Below, piece after piece: positions 28,309-37,180 of a stretch of DNA of 37,180 nt (positions are counted from its first letter, which is position 1; every line of letters begins with the position of its first letter). A model generated the notes under the pieces. It had not been told where the DNA came from, searched no databases, and saw only the letters and a program-made list of their open reading frames with translations. The translations under genes and the position numbers were made by a program. The stretch is taken from the NCBI GenBank assembly GCA_001603415.1, contig LUYY01000026.1:1-37180 (forward strand), in the 5' to 3' direction. The stretch comes from Bacteroidales bacterium Bact_07 (GTDB lineage Bacteria; Bacteroidota; Bacteroidia; Bacteroidales; Tenuifilaceae).

Positions 28309-30453
28309 TTACTGCTCCACATCCTTCATTGAGAGCTGAATCCTTTTCCTGGGAATATCAACCTCAAGCACTTTCACCTTTACGTGTTGGTGTAGCTTAA
28401 CCACATCGAGCGGGTTTGAAACGTAGCGGTTGGCCAATTGCGATATATGAACCAGCCCATCCTGCTTAACTCCTATATCAACAAATACCCCAAAGTTGGT
28501 GATGTTGGTTACAATGCCCGGTAAAACCATACCCGGTTTAAGGTCATCAATGCTGAAAATGCCATCGGCAAACTCAAATACTTTTATGGCTTTTCGGGGG
28601 TCGCGTCCGGGTTTTGAAAGCTCTTGCATGATGTCGTTTAGTGTGGGTAAGCCTACCTTGTTCGTTACATATTTTTCAAGGTTGATTTTTGTCCTTAGCT
28701 CCTCGTTATTGATTAAGTCAACAACTGAGCAGCCCAAATCGGCTGCCATTTTCTCTACAATGTGGTAGCTTTCGGGGTGAACGGCTGTGTTGTCGAGCGG
28801 GTTTTCGGCTTCGGCAATTCTAAGGAATCCTGCACATTGTTCAAACGCCTTTTCGCCCAGGCGTGGAACCCTTTTTAGCTCATCTCTGCTTTTAAATGCG
28901 CCATTTTGTGCTCGGTATTCTACAATGTTTTTTGCCAGTTGGGGTCCAAGCCCGGAAACGTATGTTAGTAGGTGCTTGCTGGCGGTGTTCAGGTGAACGC
29001 CAACATGGTTTACGCAGCTTTCCACAACCTGGTCAAGGCTACCTTTCAGCTTGGCTTGGTCAACATCGTGCTGGTATTGGCCTACGCCAATCGACTTGGG
29101 ATCTATCTTAACCAGCTCAGCCAACGGGTCCATCAGCCGACGGCCAATTGAAACTGCTCCCCGAACGGTAACATCGTATTCCGGGAACTCCTCTCGTGCT
29201 ACCGGCGAAGCCGAGTAAACCGATGCGCCATCCTCGCTTACCACAAATACCTTTACATCGCGGTTAAACCTGATCCTTTTTATTAGTGCCTCGGTTTCGC
29301 GGCTGGCAGTGCCGTTACCTATGGCAATTGCTTCAACTTTATAGGTGTCAACCAAAGCCGATATTTTGCTCATTGCTTTGCCCTGCTCGTTTTGGGGCGG
29401 ATGCGGAAAAATGGTTTCGTTATGGATTAGGTTGCCTTGCTGGTCAAGGCATACCACCTTGCAGCCAGTTCGGTAACCGGGGTCAATGGCAAGCACGCTT
29501 TTTTGCCCAAGGGGCGGCGATAGCAGTAACTGCCTTAGGTTTTCGGCAAAAACACGAATGGCCTCATCATCAGCTTTCTCTTTGAGTTCCGATGTGAACT
29601 CATTTTCAATCGATGGCTCAATAAGTCTTTTGTAGCTATCGGTTAAGGCTAACCTTAATTGCTCAGCGGCTTCGCCGTTTGAGCGTATGAACACTCGTTC
29701 CAGCTCCTCAATTACTTGGTCGGCCGGCGGAGCAATGTTTACACGCAAGTAACCTTCGTCCTGTCCGCGGCGCATGGCCAGAAACCTGTGCGATGCACAC
29801 CGCTTAACCTCTTCCTCCCAGCTAAAGTAGTCGGAATATTTGATGCCTTCGGTTTCCTTGCCTTTAACCACTTTCGATCGTATAATGGCCGATTTACGGA
29901 AATGCCTTCGAGCGATATTTCGTGCTTTCTCGTCTTCGCTAATCCATTCGGCAATAATATCACGAGCTCCTGCAAGTGCCTCGTTGGCATCGGCCACTTT
30001 ATCGTTAATAAACGATTCGGCTTTGGCAAGTATGTTCCTTTCCTGTTGCTTGTAAATGATTTGAGCCAGTGGCTCTAAACCTTTTTCTTTGGCTATGGTT
30101 GCCTTGGTTCGTCGTTTGGGCTTATAGGGTAGGTAGATATCTTCCAGTTCGGTAGGGTTATAGCATGAAATAATCCTTGCGCGCAACTCCTCGGTGAGTT
30201 TTCCTTGCTCCTCAATGGTCGATAGTATAGTTTCCTTACGTTTGTCAAGTTCTACATACTTAACGGATAGGTCGCGGATGGCTGTAATCTGCGTTTCATC
30301 AAGGTTGCCGGTCATCTCCTTGCGGTAGCGGCTTATAAAGGGTATGGTTGCCCCTTCGTCAAGTAGTTTGATTGTGTTTGCAACACCTCGGCTGGGAATG
30401 TTGAGCTCTGCCGATATTAGTTCAACGTGCTTGGCTTTGTTTACTATCTCCAT
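28309..30453 (-). CDS. tex: Tex family RNA-binding transcription accessory protein
   Basis: IPFISRYRKEMTGNLDETQI; LAIDPGYRTGCKVVCLDQQGNL; C-terminal S1 domain GMVLPGIVTNITNFGVFVDIGVKQDGLVHISQL. Confidence 0.96.
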   Translation of the reverse strand: MEIVNKAKHVELISAELNIPSRGVANTIKLLDEGATIPFISRYRKEMTGNLDETQITAIRDLSVKYVELDKRKETILSTIEEQGKLTEELRARIISCYNPTELEDIYLPYKPKRRTKATIAKEKGLEPLAQIIYKQQERNILAKAESFINDKVADANEALAGARDIIAEWISEDEKARNIARRHFRKSAIIRSKVVKGKETEGIKYSDYFSWEEEVKRCASHRFLAMRRGQDEGYLRVNIAPPADQVIEELERVFIRSNGEAAEQLRLALTDSYKRLIEPSIENEFTSELKEKADDEAIRVFAENLRQLLLSPPLGQKSVLAIDPGYRTGCKVVCLDQQGNLIHNETIFPHPPQNEQGKAMSKISALVDTYKVEAIAIGNGTASRETEALIKRIRFNRDVKVFVVSEDGASVYSASPVAREEFPEYDVTVRGAVSIGRRLMDPLAELVKIDPKSIGVGQYQHDVDQAKLKGSLDQVVESCVNHVGVHLNTASKHLLTYVSGLGPQLAKNIVEYRAQNGAFKSRDELKRVPRLGEKAFEQCAGFLRIAEAENPLDNTAVHPESYHIVEKMAADLGCSVVDLINNEELRTKINLEKYVTNKVGLPTLNDIMQELSKPGRDPRKAIKVFEFADGIFSIDDLKPGMVLPGIVTNITNFGVFVDIGVKQDGLVHISQLANRYVSNPLDVVKLHQHVKVKVLEVDIPRKRIQLSMKDVEQ

Positions 30454-30508
30454 ATAATTCAAATTACGTGGCAAAAAAACGAAATAATATCAATGCTTGC
30501 AAATGAAA

Positions 30509-30533
30509 AACGGCTGCCGTTCAGGAAGCCGTT
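30509..30533 (-). terminator. Intrinsic terminator downstream of pruA
   Basis: Minus strand AACGGCT-TCCTGAACGGC-AGCCGTT followed by TTTC. Confidence 0.6.
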
Positions 30534-30555
30534 AATCAATTTGTCTATTGTTAGC

Positions 30556-32199
30556 TTACTCGCCACAGCGGGCATTGGTCATGTAGGGGTAGCGATAATC
30601 GGTGGGTGGGTTAAGGTTTTCCTTAATGGTTCGTGGACTTGTCCATCTAATTAAGTTGAAGGGTCCGCCGGCTTTATCGTTGGTGCCGCTTGCACGTGCA
30701 CCTCCAAAGGGCTGTTGCCCAACAACTGCTCCTGTGGGTTTGTCGTTAAAGTAAAAGTTTCCGGCTGAGTACCGCAAAATCCGGCAAGCCTTATTAAGGG
30801 CTTCCCTATCGGACGAGAATATGGCTCCAGTTAGAGCATAGGGAGATGTTTGGTCGCATACCCTAAGGGTTTCCTCAAACTTGTCGTCGGGATAAACGTA
30901 AATGGTCAGAACCGGCCCAAAGATTTCCTCTTCCATGGTCACAAAGTGTGGGTCGGTTGTTACTATGATTGTTGGTTCCACAAAGTACCCCTTGCTTTTA
31001 TCGCCCTTGCCTCCGGCAATTATTTCAGCGGCATCGGATTGTTTTGCCTTTTCAATGTAGCTCATTATGTTGTCGAACGAGGCCTCGTCAATAACTGCGT
31101 TTACAAACGTTTCGTAGTCAGTAGGATCACCCATGTTTATCTCGTGCATAATGGCAAGTATGCTTCTCTTAAATTCCGGCCAAAGCGACTCTGGAATATA
31201 TGCTCTTGAAGCCGCTGAGCACTTTTGCCCCTGGTACTCAAAAGCACCACGAACGGCTGCTATTACTGCCTGGTTAATATTGGCGCTTGGATGTATGAAA
31301 ATGAAATCCTTACCACCGGTTTCTCCAACAAGTTTGGGGTACGAACGGTATTTGGCTATGTTGTTGCTAACTGCTTTCCAAAAGGTGTTGAAAGTTACAG
31401 TTGAACCGGTAAAGTGGATTCCTGCTAGCATTGGATGGTTGAACACCACATTGCCAATGGCAGAACCTTTGCCTGGTATGAAGTTGATCACACCATCGGG
31501 TACGCCGGCTTCCTTGTAAATCTGCATGAGTACGTAGTTCGAAAGTAGTGCGGTTGATGCTGGCTTCCAAACCACTGTATTCCCCATCAGCACCGGTGCC
31601 ATATTTAGGTTCGATGCTATGGCCGTAAAGTTGAATGGACTTACTGTAAAAACAAATCCTTCCAGCGGTCTGTATTCCAACCTGTTTATTGTTCCGGTTT
31701 CTGATATGGGTTGCTGGTTATAAATTTCGGAGATATAGTGGGCGTTGAATCGTAAAAAGTCAATCGTTTCGCATGCGGCGTCAATCTCAGCTTGGTAAAC
31801 GTTCTTACCTTGTCCAAGCATGGTTGCTGCATTTAATGTGGCTCGATACTTTTTTGAAATCAGTTCGGCCACCTTGAGCGTTATGCTCAAACGCTCAACC
31901 CACGATACCTGCGACCAGTACTCATGCGCATTAAGAGCAGCCTCAATGGCCATTTGGGTTTCTTCCTCGCCGGCAATATGGTACTGGGCTAATACGTGGC
32001 TGTGATTGTGAGGCATAACTACATTGCCTAACTTTCCTGTTCTAACCTCCTTGCCACCTATTATAAGTGGTATATCCATTACACCGGTTGATAACCTTTT
32101 AATCTCTTTTTCCAGTGCCTCGCGCTCTGGTGAGCAAGGCAGGTAGCTGAGCACCGGTTCGTTTTTAGGTAAATCGTACTTGAAAATTGCGTTGTTCAT
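30556..32199 (-). CDS. pruA: L-glutamate gamma-semialdehyde (1-pyrroline-5-carboxylate) dehydrogenase
   Basis: VSPFNFTAIASNLNMAPVLMGNTVVWKPAS; VGETGGKDFIFIHPSANI; AFEYQGQKCSAASRAYIPESLW; QPFGGARASGTNDKAGG. Confidence 0.96.
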   Translation of the reverse strand: MNNAIFKYDLPKNEPVLSYLPCSPEREALEKEIKRLSTGVMDIPLIIGGKEVRTGKLGNVVMPHNHSHVLAQYHIAGEEETQMAIEAALNAHEYWSQVSWVERLSITLKVAELISKKYRATLNAATMLGQGKNVYQAEIDAACETIDFLRFNAHYISEIYNQQPISETGTINRLEYRPLEGFVFTVSPFNFTAIASNLNMAPVLMGNTVVWKPASTALLSNYVLMQIYKEAGVPDGVINFIPGKGSAIGNVVFNHPMLAGIHFTGSTVTFNTFWKAVSNNIAKYRSYPKLVGETGGKDFIFIHPSANINQAVIAAVRGAFEYQGQKCSAASRAYIPESLWPEFKRSILAIMHEINMGDPTDYETFVNAVIDEASFDNIMSYIEKAKQSDAAEIIAGGKGDKSKGYFVEPTIIVTTDPHFVTMEEEIFGPVLTIYVYPDDKFEETLRVCDQTSPYALTGAIFSSDREALNKACRILRYSAGNFYFNDKPTGAVVGQQPFGGARASGTNDKAGGPFNLIRWTSPRTIKENLNPPTDYRYPYMTNARCGE

Positions 32200-32496
32200 C
32201 GGTTTTAAGGTTTTTAGTTATCGATATGTAAAAATATGCATAACAAGTTTTGCTTCAAATGATTTTTATCAAAAGTCTATTATTTGGAAACATTCTAAAT
32301 AGAATAACATTGATAAGTGCAATTTGTTTTAAGGTGTCAATCAATTTCAATAGAATTTATTGTAACACAATTGTTTGTTTTAATATGAAATTGTCGTAAT
32401 GCATTTATTGAACATTAAGTGTTATGTTTACATCCTTGGTTATGTTACTATCAAAATTTTCTGACTTAAATCATTTCTAAAAATGTTTTAACTGGT

Positions 32497-32504
32497 TAAC
32501 TTTG
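32497..32504 (+). promoter_or_regulatory. -7 promoter element TAACTTTG upstream of ppnP
   Basis: Perfect TAnnTTTG, 16 bp before the ATG. Confidence 0.5.
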
Positions 32505-32520
32505 GGAAAAAAATAAGCTA

Positions 32521-32801
32521 TGTTTAAAACAAATGAATACTTTGAAGGCAAGGTTAAATCGATAGCCTTTGAAACTGCCGAAGGCAGGGCAACAGTAGGA
32601 GTTATGGCTCAAGGTGAATACGAGTTTGGCACATCAACCGTGGAGTATATGACCGTTATTTCTGGTCAGATGGATGTTATGCTTCCTGGTGAATCAACTT
32701 GGAAAACCTACAAGGAGTTTGAAACCTACATTGTTCCCAAAGATGTAAAATTCAAGGTTCGCGTAAATGGCGATACCGCTTATCGTTGCCTTTACAAGTA
32801 A
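32521..32801 (+). CDS. ppnP: Pyrimidine/purine nucleoside phosphorylase (DUF1255 family)
   Basis: 93 aa; NEYFEGKVKSIAFETAEGRATVGVMAQGEYEFGTSTVEYMTVISGQMDVMLPG. Confidence 0.93.
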
Positions 32802-32808
32802 AAAAATT

Positions 32809-32829
32809 AGGGGGAATGATCCCCCTTTT
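32809..32829 (+). terminator. Intrinsic terminator downstream of ppnP
   Basis: AGGGGGA-ATGA-TCCCCCT followed by TTT. Confidence 0.8.
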
Positions 32830-32830
32830 G

Positions 32831-32838
32831 TATATTTG
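32831..32838 (+). promoter_or_regulatory. -7 promoter element TATATTTG for the ModE-like/wtp operon
   Basis: Perfect TAnnTTTG, 34 bp before the ATG at 32873 and abutting the ppnP terminator; weak -33. Confidence 0.45.
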
Positions 32839-32872
32839 CCGATAGGAAAATAGTTGCATATCATTGGGGATT

Positions 32873-33253
32873 ATGGCAGGACCTAAAGGATCAAAATACT
32901 ACGATGTTTTTCTCGACTATTCCATAGTGTTACGTGAACGTAACACTAACCAATCAATTCTTACCCAGGAGCAGCTTTGTTTATTGTTGAATATCGATGA
33001 GCTGGAATCAATTGCAGCATCTGCAAAAAAAATGGATATCAGTTACCGTAAAGCATGGGAGTTGGTTCGTAGAGCTGAGGAGGATATTGGTTTTCCGCTT
33101 GTGAGCAAGTCGCGGGGTGGCAGTGATGGTGGCAAATCAGAGCTAACTCCCGATGGCAAGCAATTGGTTGATGCATACCGCCAACTCCGAAGCGAGTTCG
33201 ACGATTCCGTGAAGCGGGTAGTAAAAAATTTCTTCCAAACCATTAATCGTTAG
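32873..33253 (+). CDS. ModE-like winged-helix regulator (N-terminal DNA-binding domain only)
   Basis: IAASAKKMDISYRKAWELVRRAEEDIGFPLVSKSRGGSDGGKSELTPDGKQLVDAYRQL; no TOBE/molbindin domain; upstream of the wtp genes. Confidence 0.88.
   Translation: MAGPKGSKYYDVFLDYSIVLRERNTNQSILTQEQLCLLLNIDELESIAASAKKMDISYRKAWELVRRAEEDIGFPLVSKSRGGSDGGKSELTPDGKQLVDAYRQLRSEFDDSVKRVVKNFFQTINR
32925..32948. repeat. Perfect 11-2-11 inverted repeat inside the ModE-like gene
   Basis: TAGTGTTACGT-GA-ACGTAACACTA. Confidence 0.9.
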
Positions 33254-33257
33254 CCCA

Positions 33258-34208
33258 ATGCGCGGCTCTATGTTTCTTATCGTAGCGATGTTCTTTTTAA
33301 GCGGCTGTTTCCGTTCAAACACCAACAGCAATACCATTACTATATTCCATGCTGGTAGCCTATCGGTGCCCCTTAAAGCCATAACCGATAGTTTTAAACG
33401 GCTTAATCCGGAAGTAACCTTTAACCTTGAGGCAGCAGGAAGTTTAGAATGTGCCCGCAAAATTACTGACCTCAACCGGCAGTGCGACCTGTTTTTCTCG
33501 GCCGATTATCAGGTCATAAATAATCTATTGGTTACTAAACATGCCAACTTCGTAATCCCTTTTTCAACTAACCGAATGGTAATTGCCTATTCGCCCAAAT
33601 CAAAACTTTCCAGCTCCATCAATTCGTTAAATTGGACTTCCATCTTACTAAATCCTAAGGTTACCTATGGGCGGAGCGATCCCAATACCGATCCTTGTGG
33701 CTATCGTACTGTTTTTGTACTGCAACTTGCCGAAAAGTATTATGGTAAAAAAGGCTTAGCCGATTCGCTCTTGGCCAAGGATAATCAATTCATTCGACCC
33801 AAAGAGGTCGATTTATTAGCCTTGCTTGAAACCGGAGCCATCGATTACCTTTTTATATATGAGTCGGTGGTTAAGCAGCATCAATTACATTACCTTCCTT
33901 TACCTGACAGTATAAATCTTGGTAACTTTTCCTTAGCACAGCACTATAGCTCCGTTCAAGTGAAAATAAGAGGGCGTAGCCCCAGCGATTCATTATACAT
34001 AGCAGGCGAACCTATTGTTTACGCTTTTACAATCCCCAAAAATGCTCCCAACGCCCAGTTAGCCCTTAGGTTTGCCAAGTATTTTCTATCCGATACCGGA
34101 GGAATGAGGGTAATTACCCAAATGGGACAGCAGTCGCTTATTCCGTTCAATAGTACTGGGTGTGGTTCAATTCCGAGCGATCTTAAAGTATTTGTGCTTA
34201 ATAATTAG
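33258..34208 (+). CDS. wtpA: Tungstate/molybdate ABC transporter substrate-binding lipoprotein (WtpA-like)
   Basis: LSGC lipobox; TIFHAGSLSVPLKAI; VTYGRSDPNTDPCGYRTVFVLQLAEKYY. Confidence 0.88.
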   Translation: MRGSMFLIVAMFFLSGCFRSNTNSNTITIFHAGSLSVPLKAITDSFKRLNPEVTFNLEAAGSLECARKITDLNRQCDLFFSADYQVINNLLVTKHANFVIPFSTNRMVIAYSPKSKLSSSINSLNWTSILLNPKVTYGRSDPNTDPCGYRTVFVLQLAEKYYGKKGLADSLLAKDNQFIRPKEVDLLALLETGAIDYLFIYESVVKQHQLHYLPLPDSINLGNFSLAQHYSSVQVKIRGRSPSDSLYIAGEPIVYAFTIPKNAPNAQLALRFAKYFLSDTGGMRVITQMGQQSLIPFNSTGCGSIPSDLKVFVLNN

Positions 34209-35002
34209 TGTTGATGTTGCAGAACCGAGTAAATAGTTTTTCGCATTTTCAGTTGGTTCTAACCCTTTTGGGCGCTTTTATTCTTCTATTCATTGTTGCG
34301 CCGTTGTTGGGTATGATAATCAGCACACCTTTTAAAGCAATCACCGCAACAGCTGCCGATAGTCAGGTCTTAAACTCGATTTGGCTTTCCATTTGGGTAG
34401 CCATGGTAACCTCACTTCTGTTTGCAATTCCAGCTATTCCATTAGCTTATATTTTGGCACGCTACAACTTCCCTCTGAAAAACCTGATAAACGGAATAAT
34501 CGATTTACCTGTTGTTATTCCCCATTCCGTTGTTGGCATTGCCCTGCTTGGTTTTATTGCGGGCGATGGTTTGCTTGGCAAAACCTTCGATGCTTTTGGC
34601 GTAAAGCTTTTGGGAACTCCCTTTGCCATTGCCATTGCCATGGCCTTTGTTAGCTTGCCCTTCCTTGTTAACTCCGCTCGCGATGGATTTCAGCAAGTGC
34701 CTGAAAGGTTGGAGCAAGCCGCGCTCACACTTGGAGCATCGCCCTTTCAGGTGTTTTTCACCATATCGTTACCGCTGGCATGGCGAAGTATTGTAACCGG
34801 ACTTGTAATGATGTTTGCCCGTGGCATGAGCGAGTTTGGAGCGGTTGTTGTTATTGCGTACCATCCCATGGTTGCCTCTGTTATGATTTACGATAGGTTT
34901 ACTGCGTTTGGTTTAAAATATGCTCAGCCAGCAGCAATCCTTTTCCTCTTTGTCAGCCTTATTGTCTTCATTTCGCTTCGTTTTTTCTCACAAAAAAGGT
35001 AA
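34208..35002 (+). CDS. wtpB: Tungstate/molybdate ABC transporter permease (WtpB/ModB-like)
   Basis: DLPVVIPHSVVGIALLGFIAGDGLLGK; LPLAWRSIVTGLVMMFARGMSEFGAVVVIAYHP; GTG start overlaps the wtpA stop (ATG alternative at 34214). Confidence 0.9.
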   Translation: MLMLQNRVNSFSHFQLVLTLLGAFILLFIVAPLLGMIISTPFKAITATAADSQVLNSIWLSIWVAMVTSLLFAIPAIPLAYILARYNFPLKNLINGIIDLPVVIPHSVVGIALLGFIAGDGLLGKTFDAFGVKLLGTPFAIAIAMAFVSLPFLVNSARDGFQQVPERLEQAALTLGASPFQVFFTISLPLAWRSIVTGLVMMFARGMSEFGAVVVIAYHPMVASVMIYDRFTAFGLKYAQPAAILFLFVSLIVFISLRFFSQKR

Positions 35003-35005
35003 GCC

Positions 35006-36067
35006 ATGCTTGTTGTCGATCAAATATCAAAGCACTTGCCGACTTTTTCGCTTAGCGAAGTAACCTTTAAGGTTTCGCAACCCGATTACTTCATGCTTCT
35101 TGGCCCATCCGGATCAGGAAAATCACTTTTACTCCAAATAATCAGTGGGCTTGTTAAGCCCGATAGCGGAAGGATATTTTTTAATGGCAACGATATTACC
35201 ACAACCCCTGCCGGCAAACGTAATCTGGGCATACTATTCCAGGATTTGGCTCTTTTTCCTCATTTAAGCGTTTTTGATAATATCGCTTACCCGTTAAGGG
35301 TAAAAAAACAAAGCATAAGCATTGTAAGGCAAACCGTAAATGATTTAGCCGCACATTTCTCTATTTCCAAGTTGCTAAAACAAAACGTAGCCAGCCTTTC
35401 CGGCGGCGAAAAGCAACGGGTGGCGCTTGCCCGAACGCTTGCGTCAAAGCCTTCAATACTCCTGCTCGATGAGCCCCTTTCGGCTGTCGATGCACAGCTT
35501 CATTTGGATATAATGGGTATGCTTAGGAGTATTAATCGACAAGGCACTCCTATCATTCATGTAACCCATAACTTCGAGGAGGCCATTTCGCTGGCCAGCA
35601 AGGTAGGGGTGCTAAATCAAGGGCAGTTGGTTCAGGTGGGTGAACCGGTTGAGGTATTCCAAAACCCTCGTTCCGAGTTTGTGGCTAAGTTTACTGGTGC
35701 CAAAAACTTTTTCAGGGTAAAAGAATTGAATGCAACCCGGAATGGTCTGGTATATGCTGTGTTACCTTCCGACAAAAAAATTGCTTTTTACGCTGATACT
35801 ATTCTCCCAAAAGGTTTTGTTTGTTTTCCGGAGGATAGTGTTGTGTTATCGACACAAGTAGAGAACCAGAGCGCATTGAATGTTTTCCGTGGAAAGGTAA
35901 TCGATATATTCGCTCAGCGTTTTGGCTATGAGGTGATTATTGATTGTGGTTTCAGGATTTCCGCTCTAGTTACCAAGGAATCGCTTGAAAAATTGAATAT
36001 TTTGGCTGGCACCGAGATTTTTGCTGCGGTTAAGGCGAGTGCCGTTAAGTATATCCCCGAAATGTAG
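35006..36067 (+). CDS. wtpC: Tungstate/molybdate ABC transporter ATP-binding protein (WtpC/ModC-like)
   Basis: LLGPSGSGKSLLLQIISG, LSGGEKQRVALARTLASKPSILLLDEPLSAVD; C-terminal TOBE-like NVFRGKVIDIFAQRFGYEVIID. Confidence 0.91.
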   Translation: MLVVDQISKHLPTFSLSEVTFKVSQPDYFMLLGPSGSGKSLLLQIISGLVKPDSGRIFFNGNDITTTPAGKRNLGILFQDLALFPHLSVFDNIAYPLRVKKQSISIVRQTVNDLAAHFSISKLLKQNVASLSGGEKQRVALARTLASKPSILLLDEPLSAVDAQLHLDIMGMLRSINRQGTPIIHVTHNFEEAISLASKVGVLNQGQLVQVGEPVEVFQNPRSEFVAKFTGAKNFFRVKELNATRNGLVYAVLPSDKKIAFYADTILPKGFVCFPEDSVVLSTQVENQSALNVFRGKVIDIFAQRFGYEVIIDCGFRISALVTKESLEKLNILAGTEIFAAVKASAVKYIPEM

Positions 36068-36076
36068 CCAGCTGAG

Positions 36077-36919
36077 CTATTTTTTAAATTTAGGTCTTGC
36101 CCCGTTTTGGTAAACCACATGAATAAATCGGGCTGTAAAGAATACTGTCAGGAACGCTATGGCATAGTAACTAAGGGCAATTACAAGGAAGAATGTTACT
36201 CCAAAAATTAGTATGCCTTGTATGGCATCAAAAACAGTAAGCAACGTTCCGAACCGGAGACCTGTTTTGAAAATTGAACCTAAGTAATCGTATAGAATGC
36301 TGATGGCCAGTAACGACAGTTGTACCCAAACAGCTATGGTAACTATATCGGTACCAAAGTTATTGGCCGATATTCCTTTTGTAATGCTTTCAATGAAGTA
36401 ATCTTTCCAGTATAGGTAGATAATCCCCGAAAGGAGACCAGCTACAAAGAACGTTACATACGAAACAACGATTTCCTTGACATTAAAGTCGAATCGTTTT
36501 TTTAGAAGCTGCTTTGCTTTAACAACAGACTCTTCCACTAAAACCCAAAGCATCAACAAGGCAATGGCTAAAACCCAAAAGTACCATTTGTGCCAATTTG
36601 CCAGTTTTTCCAATGATTTCAGGATTTTAGGGGTATTGGGGTATTCTATTTTTTTAAGGTAATCGGTCGATACGTAACCTGTAGCGTAGCCGTTCCGCAC
36701 CATAATCCAGTATTTATCCGATGCAACTGCAACAATGGTGTCGCCTTGACCAAAGGTGCCCATAATCTCGGAAACTGTCGATGGTGCCGAACGCATGTAT
36801 AGCGAGCGAGTGGTTACTATATACCTGTCCCGCATACGGTAATTACCCGGTTCAACACATGCTGTAAAAGCAAAAAGAACAATGAACAGAAAAATGTTTC
36901 TAACTGAATTGTAGCGCAT
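36077..36919 (-). CDS. SH3b-like domain membrane protein, probable lipoprotein N-terminus
   Basis: Signal MRYNSVRNIFLFIVLFAFTAC; SH3b RSLYMRSAPSTVSEIMGTFGQGDTIVAVASDKYWIMVRNGYATGYVSTDYLKK; several C-terminal TM segments. Confidence 0.72.
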   Translation of the reverse strand: MRYNSVRNIFLFIVLFAFTACVEPGNYRMRDRYIVTTRSLYMRSAPSTVSEIMGTFGQGDTIVAVASDKYWIMVRNGYATGYVSTDYLKKIEYPNTPKILKSLEKLANWHKWYFWVLAIALLMLWVLVEESVVKAKQLLKKRFDFNVKEIVVSYVTFFVAGLLSGIIYLYWKDYFIESITKGISANNFGTDIVTIAVWVQLSLLAISILYDYLGSIFKTGLRFGTLLTVFDAIQGILIFGVTFFLVIALSYYAIAFLTVFFTARFIHVVYQNGARPKFKK

Positions 36920-37180
36920 TATGTCCCAAACCTTTTCCTGTGCAAATGTATCACTTTGCAACAATATAGCCATTGGAAATAGCATTTTTTAATAAACTGC
37001 ACGACAAATATTTTTTTCCCAACCCAAAGCCTTGCTATGGAGTAATACTAACAAAATACCCTATGATTGAGAAGTAAATAGAGCATTGGAATTCTTAATC
37101 TTTTAACCTTTAACTTTTATCATTTTCCCTCATTCTCTCTCCCCCAAGCTACAATCCGAAACTTTCTTAATTTGAATGGT

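Noticed and set aside
28496-30055. Many plus-strand ORFs antisense to tex and similar short ORFs antisense to the TBDRs, pruA and S46 gene
   Set aside because: Fully contained within strongly supported genes; low-complexity or non-protein-like composition.
32831-32867. ModE-box-like TATAT / CATATC elements upstream of the ModE-like gene
   Set aside because: Half-sites are not convincingly symmetric and AT-rich promoter DNA gives such matches readily.

Overview
The window (37,180 bp) reads as Bacteroidota (Bacteroidales-like) chromosome. The lineage call rests on the protein families and on TAnnTTTG-type -7 promoter elements. It is densely coded, mostly housekeeping and envelope genes: an S8 subtilase (5' truncated), two TonB-dependent receptors, rubrerythrin, an orphan receiver protein, a DUF2520/KdsC-like/UbiA/Maf gene run, an S46 dipeptidyl-peptidase with a DPP11-type S1 Arg, TlyA, an LTA-synthase-family sulfatase, a DUF2271-like lipoprotein with an SGAT flavinylation-like motif, FtsE, a deacetylase/FemAB-like/GNAT surface module, MutS2, an orphan MCP, Tex, PruA, PpnP, and a ModE-like regulator with a Wtp-type tungstate/molybdate ABC transporter. 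No rRNA, tRNA, CRISPR array or transposase was seen. The most unusual structure is a non-coding, pyrimidine-strand repeat family at two intergenic loci, possibly a third at the window edge. Locus 1 (about 5641-5927) has 11 tandem copies of the decamer ATTCCGAYTC followed by TTMACGN-type heptamers. Locus 2 (27581-28274) has eight exact-length 76-bp units in a higher-order 4+4 arrangement (304-bp superunit), and each unit combines a decamer-like half with five heptamers. Second, a perfect 17-bp PerR/Fur-like palindrome (TTTAGAATTATTCTAAA) fills the -33/-7 spacer of a promoter driving a His-rich small protein plus TonB receptor, divergent from rubrerythrin. Third, a perfect 11-2-11 palindrome lies inside the start of the ModE-like regulator gene.
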